DNA from: Hypomesus transpacificus
Taxonomy: Eukaryota > Chordata > Actinopteri > Osmeriformes > Osmeridae
NCBI RefSeq assembly: GCF_021917145.1
Contig: NC_061082.1
Coordinates: 18,254,166 to 18,318,165 of the forward strand
Direction of reading: 5' to 3'
Length of the DNA: 64,000 nt
The stretch's first letter is position 1. Each line of letters starts with the position of its first letter. The translations under genes were made by a program, and so were the position numbers. Positions 11,064 to 22,786 of this stretch are shown here, piece after piece. Under the pieces are notes generated by a model. It did no database searches. It saw only the letters and a list, made by a program, of their open reading frames with translations, and was not told the DNA's origin.

Positions 11064-12751
11064 TTTTTTCAAGTTGATTACGTTTTCTTTTTTGGGGGGA
11101 GGGGGGATGGGGGGGGGGATAATGTGTAGGCTGGAGGGAGTGTTGAATACAGGGAGGATGTGGCCGTGGTGGGTGGGGGGATAGAGGGGGTGGAGGGGAG
11201 GGGTGGAGGGGGAGGAGAGGAGGGGAGGAGAGGGGTGGAGGGAGGGAGAGGAGAGGAGGGGCAATACTCGTCCTTCCTGGAGGTCCCATCTGTGCATCTG
11301 TGGCAGAACCTCAAAACGATTGGACGAGCACAGCTCCAAGCTTGACGTGCATGTTCAACACAGGCACTTAGAAAGACAGAGGTCAGGGGTCAGATGACAG
11401 ACAGACAATGTTGCCTTTTACTGAAATATCCTGCTGAGTGATTAACAGAATAAATGTTCGAAAACTTTATAGAGTTTTTTTTACTGGAATAGGTCCTCCC
11501 CCCCCCCCCCCCTGATATCCATAGGCAGTATGCTTAGCTATATAACAAGAATGATTGTATTTTGAGATTCATCACTCACAGATAAGCCTGCTGTCTTAAG
11601 TCACAGGGGTGTTAATCAACTTCACTCTACAAAAGGGACAAAACAAGTCCAAAGTTGAACTCGACAGCTACCAAAGCATGCCAGTTAGCAAAGCATCATG
11701 TTTTTCACACCCAGAACAAAACAACGAAATGATTTCTGCATGTCGACACGGTTGACTTGGAGGAGGTCAGTTCATTGCACAAAGGCTGAGCCCAACCCAG
11801 GAAGACCTTCTCCTGGTTACCGTACTCTTATCGCTACCATGATCTTTTTCCTCAATCCGGTAATATTCGAGGGTGAGAGTATAAGAGGAGAGGTGAGGGA
11901 GAAGCCAAGGCCAGTATTGTTGGGCCGCAGCCTTTGTGCCATGGCTGGCCACACCCACCTGGACGACCGGGCTCCGCCCCTAGAGCAGAGCAGGACTCGC
12001 CCGGAAACGCCCTACACCAGCTGCCATTTGCTGCCTGCTTCACCGACCTGGTACAGACACGACGCATTGCACTGCATGACCCACGCCCAGCGATAGTGCC
12101 ACCTCGACTGGCCTACTATTGGAACAGATGCATGACAGAGCGCTAGAAGCCCTCACAATAAGCCACAGTACGGGGAGGTTATGCCAAACTCCTGCTGTCG
12201 TGTTTTCGTCGTCCGTGTTGATGCTGTTGTCGTTGTGGTAGATGTTGTGGTTGTCTTCTCTTTCCCCCCCTTTATAGAGTTGATTTTTGTTCCTTTTTCC
12301 TGGATGGTAATGTTTTGAGTGAATTTCATGTTTTCCTGTCAGAGATGGTACTGAAACATGTGGCATCTCCTTGTCCCTCGTGTCTGAACTGTCACATGGT
12401 CTAGCACTACTTCTTCTCACAGCCATGCCGCGTAATGTAAACGCAAGCGACAAACAAACAAACGCTCAGCGTTTCATAGCAGCTACACATCCCCCAATGT
12501 GGCCTCGTTGACTGGAAGGGGCTGTGGGCGGCTGTGGGCCGGGTTCACAGTGAGTCGTCCGCCCCACCGTGAACCTCGCCCAGAGAGAAGAGTGGAGCTG
12601 CTATTCCAGCGTGCGGTGTGATTGTCCTGTCCACATCCACGTATCAGAACCTGACTCTTGTCTTGTCTCTCCCTCCCTCCCCCCCCCGCCCTCCGAAACG
12701 CCAAGAAATGTGAAGAAGCGCCGGTACGACCCTAACGCCAGCGCCATCTAA
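10673..12751 (+). CDS. adam23: ADAM23, last two coding exons (transmembrane segment and cytoplasmic tail)
   Basis: ADAM23 is a catalytically inactive neuronal membrane protein of the ADAM11/22/23 group that binds LGI1 and integrins. Exon 10673-10764 (acceptor ..CTTCGCAG, donor GTAAGC at 10765) encodes PSATNLIIGSIAGAILVAAI, the single membrane span. Exon 12706-12751 completes FKNVKKRRYDPNASAI and the TAA. The short basic tail KNVKKRR is the ADAM23 type, not the longer ADAM22 tail. With the sequence as given, the frame breaks in the G run at 10740-10747. Removing one G would give VLGGTGWGF and restore a perfect join to the last exon, so a homopolymer error or a real frameshift is present. Metalloprotease-like, disintegrin, Cys-rich and EGF exons are not seen and must lie in the gap or left of the window. 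A long 3' UTR probably follows. Confidence 0.87.
11012..11060. repeat. poly-G run of 49
   Basis: Twelve T followed by 49 uninterrupted G inside the last adam23 intron, then further G-rich repeats to about 11260. Run length is probably unreliable in any assembly. Confidence 0.95.
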
Positions 12752-14745
12752 CGGGGAAGGAGAGGTGGCGTGCACCATGGACATCTTCCAGCGCTTTCTT
12801 AGTTGGCCACTTGATAGCTGGACTGTACTTACTACTGCTGACCTTTGGCATTAGATTACTTGAAGAAAAAAAACATAGTGGACAATTTAACAATTTCCAT
12901 CGTAGAACTGCAGCCTCTTTGACCCCCCCCCCCTTCACTACCCTCGCCCCCCCCCCCCCCATCCTCACCCACCCCACCTATTGACTCCACCCTGATCCGT
13001 AGGGTGAAGGAGCTCCTTCTCCCTCCGTACTGGCAGGGCACAGGCGTTCAGGCGGATCCCACGTCACTCTCTCACCTGGCATGATCACCTGCACAGTGCT
13101 ACTTTGGCCCTGGCATGAAATGCCCTCGCAGCAGGTCTCTGCATGGCTACGAAAGCTATGATTACACAGCAACAAAGAATAAAAAAGAAAAAAAACACAC
13201 AACAACAACAACAAAAAAACTTACGCAAACACTCACTCATCCAGAGGAGGAGATTAGCCTCGTTAGCGTCCTGTGGTGACCTTGAACAGCCCCTCCTCCA
13301 GGGGTCATCTCCAGGGGTCATCTCCAGGGGTCACCTCCAGGGGTCATCTCCAGGGGTCATCTCCAGGGGTCACCTCCCCTGAGGGGACCTGGAGAGTGGG
13401 GGTGACTGCATGCTGGGCCCTGAATGGGCGGTGCAGACCACAGTGAGTGGACACTGGATACACAGGGCAAGACTGTACATACAAGTGGACACCGAGTTCA
13501 GGTTCAGAATTCTAACATATCATTTTACACACAGACACAAACTTTTTTTTTCTTTCTTTTATCTTTAAGCATGTTGTATAGCGAGTGTTTTTTGGCAATG
13601 TTAATGGAAATCAACGCAACTCTATGATTTTGGCCAAAATGCTATGGATGACATGACAATATTATATTCTGCCTATTAGGTGTTGCGCAAAGTAACCACA
13701 TGCTACACATGCTATATTCACCCGGCGTAGAGGTCAAAGGTCAGATTCAAGAAACAGAGCAAGGGGTTCGGATCAGGGGGTCAGGGGGTTCATTTCTGAA
13801 GGTCGTTGCAGCCCAGTCACGGGCCAGTCGCTACGACGATACAGACACCTGCTACGATGTACGGATGAAAGTCATGTGGTCCCCTTTGCCCCTCCCTCCC
13901 ATAGTGAATCAAAAGCCAAAGAACCAATCACGTGAACATATGGATGTTGCTGCACACAGAGCACTTTCCCCTCTGTCTGCACCCAGCGGTGCCTCTGCCC
14001 CCTTGTGGCTGGGACAGTCTGTCCAACCAGGACTCTCTAACACCCCTCATCGACACCCACTATACTGGCTTGGCCTTGTGGCTTTCATGAACTCATTCTA
14101 GGAATCAAGTTCAGCTGTACTGATACGCTGCATGCATTCACTAATAGTGGGCTTATAATTCTATACGGGACAACCCAAAAATCTGTAAGAAAAATATGCT
14201 ACAAAAGATAGGTGCATGTCAACAAACAAAACATTTAACTTTCATTTACTATGCAAAGAAAGATATCGCACAAACGTATGGGTTAATACATGTAATAATG
14301 ATATCGATATAAACATGGAAATACACAACCTCTGCCAATCAGCCAACTTTTTGTATTTGGCCACTCCCACCTCATCACATTTTGCTTCAAAGCACTGAAA
14401 ATAAGAAGATAATGCTGAATTTAATTAATATTTACAAATGAAAAGCGTAACAGCATCCTTTTACATTTGTGGAATCGGTGAACGATAAAAAAAAAGATTT
14501 TTTTTCGTGTGTTTTTCAACCAGTCTAACCGGATGTTTCTAATCAGACCCGTGTGTCAAGGCCTACGAGGAATCCTATCACAGGACTTTTTTTTCCAGAC
14601 CAGCTGATGAAAGTTGGTGTGTACCAGGTGCTGCCTCAGCACTGGCATCGTGTAAACCTCCATGTTAGTCATCATCTTGTGTCCCTCTCAGCACTGCATC
14701 ATGTACAGTTGGACCGATGAATAAACTACAAAAGTATTTTATCTA
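12752..14745 (+). other. adam23: probable adam23 3' UTR
   Basis: Nothing coding is seen after the adam23 stop. The first good AATAAA on the plus strand is at 14720-14725. It also holds a 13-bp minisatellite and poly-C tracts near 12926 and 12951. A long 3' UTR is inferred from the lack of an earlier signal. Confidence 0.4.
13300..13377. repeat. 13-bp minisatellite
   Basis: About six tandem copies of ccaggggtcatct, some with acct in place of atct. Confidence 0.9.
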
Positions 14746-15800
14746 AGGCCTTCTGTCTTTCCTATAAGTGCATGAGTGGTTTGCCAAGCTCCTCATAATT
14801 CACTTCACAAATGGATGGTGTGCGGTTCGAGTGTGTGAGGTTGCCGTGGCAGATTGTGCAGGAATGTTTGCTGAGAAATTCCCATGGTTATATGGCCTGT
14901 ATTTTTACCGGTCTATACGCAACATGAATTAACACTATAAGGAAAGCACAGCCTTTCTTTTGCTGAAATTCTTTTGTCTCGTAACTTTTTGCTGTAAGTA
15001 CTTTAACATTAAACTCTGAACTTCAACGTCACACATTTTACAGAGGAAATTGCGTTCTTTGAATGAATGAGACGGTTAATGATCCACACAGGATAGAGTT
15101 CCTTAATAAACACACATCAATGCGTCATCGAACGGCCAAAGTGACAAACCAACTCGACACTTAGCAGTGGCCTTTCTCTACGCCTGTAATCAGTCCTGCG
15201 TGTGGCATTTCACTAAAAGCATTAAGAGATACAACAGTCATCGACACACCACTGTATTTACGGTGCGTCTACTGTGCTTTTAATCCGTTTTTTGGGATTT
15301 CTGAGGTAGCCATACAAACTGTCCGTCTCCTGCTGTGTCCCAATGACTTGTCCTGGCAGCCGTGGAAACGTTTCGTCAGGCCTGCAAATACGCGCCAATC
15401 AAGTTTGCGTAACGAGGCCCCCAACAGGTGTACAGGAAAACGATTACTGAAAGACGTTTTATTGAATATATGATTTTTGGTGGGGTAAATCAAACCCGTT
15501 CGTTTACTTAAACACTATGTATACTGAAAAAACATGGTAATACCCCCTAAGCTGTTATTTGTTTTCTGAGAGTTCTGAACTTTAAGCATTTTATTCTAGA
15601 AGCTTCTTCAAGTGTTACCAACTATTTTACACAAAATTGGTCGACAAGGAACTTAAACAAAAGTCTTGTCTTATCGGTAAATTACTTTTTTTGTTGCTTC
15701 GTCGAGTAACCTGTGGGTCCAAGTTCTATTTTTGATTTGGGAAAGCAGATAGCCCCACTCAGGCCCGTACACATCATTGTAGTTTATTCATCATATTTCC
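14746..15800. other. intergenic, AT-rich, no feature seen
   Basis: AT-rich unique-looking sequence between the adam23 poly(A) candidate and the fam237a 5' exon. No supported coding exon or repeat recognised. Confidence 0.5.
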
Positions 15801-15839
15801 ATCAAAGTAAATATATAGTCTAGTATGTATGTTAAAAGT

Positions 15840-16020
15840 ACCTTGTACAACATGCTTAAGTATGTGTCTGACAGACTTCCATCAGTCTATCATGGATTGC
15901 TTAAATACTCCCATTGTCTGCCTGCCTGGCACAGTTAATGGAAAGACACTGACGTCGTTCAAACAGCAAACAGATGCTGTAGTTATCAGCTACCACACAA
16001 ACTACACCACTCTTCTCAAG
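15840..16020 (+). other. fam237a: candidate 5' non-coding exon of fam237a
   Basis: A donor AAG|GTAAGC at 16020/16021 closes a stretch that could be spliced to the coding exon whose acceptor is at 16488-16489. The 5' boundary is not determined, and short upstream ATGs lie within it. Confidence 0.35.
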
Positions 16021-16465
16021 GTAAGCGCCACTTTTGTAATTGTTGGAGCTTTGAATCGTTAACTGAAGCCTATACTAACGTGAAAGAACATCGTTTTTTC
16101 TTTAGTTCAGATTTTGTGCATCAATTTATTCTCAGGATATTTACACCCTATGGATGTTTAGTGTTGTGGATCATTTCAGAATATACATGTTATATTTGTT
16201 GTTAACATGTCAAATAAAGTGATCTCGAATTTAGATCATGTAAAATCTTATATAGAAATATCCAGATGATATCTAACAGAAAACTTACACTGTTTCCTAT
16301 GATATTCAATATTCGATTAATAACATTCATGAGGGTGATGAAGTTCACCTATTTTAATCAGCCTATAACAGGTGTTGTATGTATGAAATATACAGTATAT
16401 CATGCTAATTGATTGGTGCCAAATTCTATTCTGAATGTAAAGGTCAATCAGTGTGAATGACTTAA

Positions 16466-17241
<776 letters not shown>

Positions 17242-17344
17242 ATATTGTTATACTGTTACACTTTTCTACGCATGATCTGTCTATCAGTGATAGTGAACCT
17301 GCGGGTGCTGTTTATGTAGGACTGTAGGCCCATTTCCACTCTTG

Positions 17345-17350
17345 AATAAA
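17345..17350 (+). terminator. fam237a: fam237a poly(A) signal
   Basis: AATAAA about 100 bases after the fam237a stop codon, followed by a second AAATAAA. Fits a short 3' UTR. Confidence 0.75.
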
Positions 17351-17842
17351 AAAAGAAAATAAAGAAAGCACATTTATCTGGGCCAGAGTTGTTCTGTATT
17401 TCTGAGAGTTTTTCAGAGTCACGACTTGTCTCGGGTTTCCCCCCAAAAAATCCGCCCTAAAAAATAAACATGCTAATTGTATGATCTGACGTATCTAACT
17501 TTACAATTGGAAGATGCAACTGAACGCTGAAATGCCTCCATTGCCTCTCCAATGACTATGGGCAAACTTTGATAGCCTGTAGTTTCGATTTGCTATTTCC
17601 GTTTCATGAAGTACACACGGACTAGCACTCTGCGCGGTCCTCGTGTAAAAATGATTGTAATTTAATGTTCTTATTGTCATCTCATGTTTTGAAACCCATT
17701 CGCTCATCTGCCTTAAAGTAGTGGATTTGGCAAAGCGTTCGACACATGATTTAAGTAAGTTGTAAGGTAAGTTCATTCGACCCTATAAGCAGCTTCATTC
17801 TAGTTCGGGACATCACAAACTTAACTGTTACTGTTTCAGAAC

Positions 17843-20800
17843 ATGGAGCTGCAAATCCAACTACTTGAGGCAGATCGAGCTTTAAGTCCTGAGGAGGTTC
17901 AATCGCTAGTGTTTCTTTGCACTGATCTACTGAAAAAGGACCTACAGTCGGTGTCCTCGGCCATGAAACTGTTCTCTCTGCTGTCGGATAAAGGCTTATT
18001 ATCAGCGCAGCAGCCTGACCTGCTGGTTGAATTGCTTGACACCATCCAGCGTCGACCCCTCATCCGTGAACTTAATCTCGGTGACCTACTGCCTATAACC
18101 AGATCCCTAATTTCCCCATACAGGTAGGCTATACAGTGTGTATTACTCAACTGCACCCTAAAACTTGTAAATGGTCATGCTTAGTCGGAACCACATGAAT
18201 ACCGCACAACACATAACCAAGTAATAACCACACCCTAATTGAAAAGGAGATTATGTCAGCATACATGGCGTTTAAAAATACAAAAAAACATGTGCATTGT
18301 CAATTACAGACATATGCTGTATGATTTGTCTGAAAATATAACAGAAGATGAGTTGAAGGAAATCAAGTTCCTTTTGAATGATACTTTACCTCGAAGAAAA
18401 CTGGAATCTATGGTGAGCCAAATTTATTATCATCGTGAATAGGTGTAACATGTTGAGGCAAGTATAGAGGCTAATGCCTGGGCTAGCCTACTAGTCTCAG
18501 AAGTTTATACAGTTGACAAGTTTGTTTGTGAATTTTCAGACGACTTTGGAAGTCTTTCTGGAGATGGAGCACAAGGATTGCCTGAGCAGCTCAAATCTGG
18601 ATCTTCTGATTACAATTATTGAGAGAGTCGTTCCAATGCTGAAGAAAAAGATTGATCAGTTTGTGACAGCAAGGGAGAATAGTAAGATTTGCAATCGTTT
18701 AGCTTTTTTACGGCTCTGACTTGGCTGGAATGGATGACTAAGTGTCTCCGTAAAAGTGACTAAGCACTTTTTGGTGAAACCCTACCATGTAAATAAGGAA
18801 ACACTAACTGTTATCCTATACTTAGACTACGTGACTTACTGTTTCAAGACACATTTATTCAGGGTTTATCATCTGTTTACAGGCCCTGTGACTGAACAGA
18901 CAGAATTTGACCAGATCAGACGTGGGTCACTTCCTGACAATGTACCCAGACACCAGGTAGGTACACTTATCTGATCATTCCATCTTCCCATGCCACGACA
19001 AACACTTTTGCTCATGAGACATAACGTCTAAGGGCTTTTCTGTTTCATTGCATTTCCACTAAGGTTCCCTATCCGGCCCCTGAAAGACCCGCCTCATGTG
19101 GAGAATTCGGTAGTGAATCATTTGCCTACATGTCCGTCCTATCGTTTTACTGTAAGTTGTTGTTGTTGCTCAATTCACTTCCTGTTTTTGTTTGTGGCAG
19201 AATCGGTGGAACATCTTTTGCCACCCTCCTTCTATGGGAGTATTTCAGCTCAGGTCAGTCAATACTATCTGTCTATGCTATAAAGATGGTACAGTACACT
19301 AAAGCTACATTACACACTATATTCACACCATCTGTATTTAAGAATACAGGAACAAACCATGACCCTGTGAAGTAATGTTCTCTCTTTCTTCCTCAGAACG
19401 TCTCACTAGGTAAGTCCCTAGATAAAGCATGTGAGCACACACATTTCTTTTGCTGAAATGGACAGAACAGGACAAAGGTTACAAGCACAATCCTGGTCAT
19501 TTTCTTCTGTCTCTGTCAGATATGCCAATCTTCCAAGGTTCCACCATTGGGAGACTTTCTGATACACTGGAGTGTCTTAGTACCAATGAGGACAACGCAA
19601 GTGCCAACAGCCAAGGTTAGTTCTATGACCTCTCCAGTCCACATACGAAGCCCTGCATGAACGGTACCAGTGGGTATTTTTGGCTGCTAATACGGACTGA
19701 CAGGAGACACAATAGACACAACTACATTCTCCACTGAGGTAAAGTCGGATCTAGACAGTGGGCGGCTGGGAATCAGGGGGTAGAGAGGGCCGTCTGTTAA
19801 TCGCAAGGTTGGCGGTTGGACCCCCGACTCCTCCTAGGCTATGTGCCGAAGTATTCTTGAGCAAGATTCTAAACCTCAGTTGCTCCCGATGGGCATGCCG
19901 GTGCCTTAAATGGCAGCTTGCCGTCGTGTGAGTATGAATGGGTGAATGAGAGGCAAAATTGTAAAGTGCTTTGAGTGCCGCTAAGGTAGAAAAACGCACT
20001 GTATAAATGCATTTGATTTATCATTTACATTTAGTCATTTAGCAGACGCTCTTATCAAGAGCGACTTACAGTAAGTACAGGGACATTCTCCCTTAGGCAA
20101 GTAGGGTGAAGTGCCTGGCCCAAGGACACAATGTCGAACCAACAACCTTCTGATTAATAGCCCGACTCCCTAACCACTTAGCCATCTGACACCCCTGACA
20201 GGTATAATTAGTATGAGGTGGTGTATAAAGTCTGAATTACTAAAGACGTCATTGTATGAACAGTTAACAGTTAAATTGGTCAAATTCACTCCTTCGTATA
20301 CTGCTCCTAGTGCTACGGGTTATCTAGGTTTTTGGTTGTGCAGCTAGCAAAATGTGGTGTAATGACATTGGTGAGTCAGAGGACCCAGTAACGAAACTCT
20401 TAGAAGCTCAACATAACAAGTAATACAATATCAACTGTGACAGAAGAACGTATTCAACTTAAACCTCTTAAAAGACAGTTGTTGTTTGTTCCAGAAGGAT
20501 AAGGATAAGGATTTTTATTGTCATTCCAAAACATGGTACATGAGCTGGAACAAAATTAGGTACTGAGGTCCGGTTAAAACCACCCACAAATAAATAACGA
20601 AACTACTCATCATAAATAAATACGATAAATACAGATAACCAATCACACACACACATAGATACATACTAAAAATAAACCTGAGAAACTAGCAGCATAATAA
20701 TACAATGCACTGTAACTTTTAGGACAAAAGTTCAGTTTGTCATTTCTGGAGTGTGGCAGAGTGAATAAGTCTGACAGCTTCTGGGACGAAGCCCCAGGGG

Positions 20801-22786
20801 CTGGTTGACCCAGTCCTGCATCTGGTGATGTATGTGTCACTGATTGCCAGGAAACAACGTCCAATCATTTTCTCTGCCGTCTTAAACACACCCTGCAGGG
20901 CCTTCCTATCTGTAGCAGAGTTTCCACACTATGACACACAAGGTGAGAATGCTCTCCACCACACACCTATAAAAACATGTAAGGACTGTAGTTCCCAAAC
21001 CAGCCCGTTTAAGCCTCCTCAGAAAGTACAACCTTTGGTGAGCTTTTTTTATCAGGCTACTGCAGTTGGTTTTCCAATTGAAGTTGTCGTCGATATACTA
21101 TACTCCAAGGTATTTGTACCTGGAGACAACTTTCACCTCAGCCCCCCCCCATGCAGATGGGAGGGGGAGGGTTCCTGTTGGTTTTTCTGAAGTCCACAAT
21201 CATTTCTTTAGTTTTGGTCAGTGAGTCAGAGGACACAGTATCAAAACTCTTAGAAGCTCAACATAACAAGTGGCGCAATATCAAATGTGACCGAAGAACA
21301 TATTCAACTTAAACCTGTGACAAAGAAAGTTGTTGTTTGCTCCAGAACATTGCGTGGATCCCAAAAATATTTCACTGCTTCATTGTACTTTGTCCTAAAT
21401 ACTTTTTACATTACTACCTTGGGGATTTCCATGTCAACATAGCCACGTGATCTCTCTTATAGGGAGCAATGACTCTCCTGCCATCTCCAGCAGTGCAAGC
21501 AGAAACTTTGGCCCAGGACGATCACAGACTGGTAACACAGTTACAGAGGTGCCTTTAGGACTGAATTCAAACCCTTGTGATGTTTCCGTTTTGACGTTGT
21601 GTTTTTTAAAGGCCTCAATTGACTTAAATGCATATCAGCGCACGTTTTTTTTCAATTAGACAAATGAAATGATGTCATTAATGAATGAAACGTTGACTCA
21701 TAAACACACAACTGTTCACCACCGTTGATGTACATGTACAGGGTTTAGGAACGTACCCCATGAGGAGAGGAAAGATGGGTTTCTGCCTCATAATTAACAA
21801 TGAAGACTTCACCCCATCTTCACACAACCTTAAAAACAGAGAGGGAACACTGGTTGATGAAAGTAAGATCTTTTCCTTTTTGATTTCAGGTTTGGAAGAA
21901 ATACATTTGATTACCTTCTCTATACACTTTGTGTGTGTGTGTGTGTGTGGCAGAAAGCCTGAGGAGCGTGTTTGAGTGGCTCGGCTTTCAGGTCCTGACA
22001 GAGCGAGACTGTAGCCGTGCGCGCATGCTGTCCGTGTTGCGTGACCTGGCCTCCAGGGACCACAGCCTCGTGGACTGCCTGGTGTGCTGTGTCCTGAGTC
22101 ACGGCATGGAGGGCTGTGTGTACGGGGTGGACGGCTCCACGGTGAGACTCAGGGAGATCACCCAGCCCTTCAACGGTCTGCTGAGCTCCACGCTGAGGGA
22201 GAAACCCAAGATGTTCTTCGTCCAGGCCTGCCAGGGCACCCTGGAACAGCAGCCGGTGCCCGTCGAGTCTGACGGCCCCCGGTCCCTCTCTGGCCCCACT
22301 GGGGACTCCCTCTGCTGTGACGCCAGGGTGCCCAGGGACTCTATTGCCTCGGACGCTGACTTCCTGTTAGGCATGGCTACTGTACCCGACTTTGCCTCTT
22401 TCAGAGACAGGAAATTAGGTACCTGGTACATACAGTCGCTATGCCAAAACCTCGTCCAGATGGTACCAAGGTGAGCGCGCTGAGATGGGATTGGTTTTAA
22501 CGGGGGGTACAGGACAGTGTGTTACAGAATAAAGCATCGGTCTAAAGTAAACGTATATCTCTGTCTCCCTTTCTCTCTCTTTCTCTCCCTCTCTCTCTCT
22601 GTGACCAGCGGTGTGGACTTGGTGTCCATCCTGACCAAGGTGAATGATGACGTCAGCAAGATGACAGATGTTTACGGTTTCAGGAAGCAGATGCCGGAGC
22701 CTATGTTCTCTCTCAGGAAAAGGGTGGTTTTCCCCATTCCTGACCAACCCCCCCCCCCCCCCCCCCCCCCCCTCAAACTGATCTGA
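17843..22786 (+). CDS. casp10: two-DED initiator caspase, caspase-10-like (caspase-8/10 family)
   Basis: Twelve exons join in frame to about 569 aa: 17843-18123, 18310-18412, 18540-18681, 18883-18956, 19064-19109, 19201-19253, 19397-19409 (13-nt micro-exon), 19520-19615, 21463-21548, 21742-21862, 21954-22470, 22609-22786. Residues ~1-94 and ~95-176 are death-effector domains for FADD/receptor complexes. A Ser-rich linker follows. The protease domain carries catalytic His388 in CVLSHG and Cys431 in QACQG, so it should be active, unlike CFLAR. VESD (442-445) is the likely activation cleavage site before the p10 part (DADFLLGMATV, GTWYIQSLCQ). DED2 (NDTLPRRKLES, VVPMLKKKIDQF) and VFEWLGF, REKPKMFF, TVPDFASF look more like caspase-10 than caspase-8. 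The small linker exons at 19064-19409 and the 21548 donor are chosen by frame and are less certain. A 25-C run near the stop adds a proline tail. ATG follows acceptor CAG at 17837-17839. Next to flacc1, as CASP8/10 is in human. Confidence 0.9.
19756..20018 (+). mobile_element. tRNA-derived SINE, second family, in casp10 intron
   Basis: Begins with the tRNA-like head ggggtagagagggccgtc..gcaaggttggcggttgg, then the central part cttgagcaagattctaaacc and a 3' end gtaaagtgctttgagtgccg..actgtataaatgc. The 3' end is typical of a widespread teleost SINE. It abuts a reverse copy of the other SINE family. Confidence 0.8.
20024..20196 (-). mobile_element. SINE, minus orientation, in casp10 intron
   Basis: Reverse copy of the common family: tail acatttagtcatttagcag at left, core aagtagggtgaagtgcctgg, and tRNA-like head reading in reverse toward accacttagccatctgac at right. 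Confidence 0.85.
20490..21225 (-). pseudogene. LINE (L2/CR1-like) reverse transcriptase 3' fragment, decayed
   Basis: Read on the minus strand, fragments of the C-terminal part of a non-LTR retrotransposon polymerase are visible: KTKEMIVDFRK, then KVVSRYKYLGV, then LYFLRRLKRAG and VVESIL. In-frame stops occur after KYLGV and elsewhere, so it is dead. It lies in the large casp10 intron and is flanked by ~120-bp direct repeats of intron sequence (20373-20494 and 21221-21346). Confidence 0.75.

Noticed and set aside
11698-12096. 132-codon plus-strand open frame in the adam23 intron
   Set aside because: No recognisable motif, lies wholly between the two adam23 exons, and lacks splice or codon support.
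20825-21190. 121-codon plus-strand frame in the casp10 intron
   Set aside because: Antisense shadow of the decayed LINE reverse transcriptase fragment.
17843-22786. CFLAR (cFLIP) instead of a caspase
   Set aside because: The catalytic Cys (QACQG) and His (SHG) are present, whereas CFLAR has lost them.
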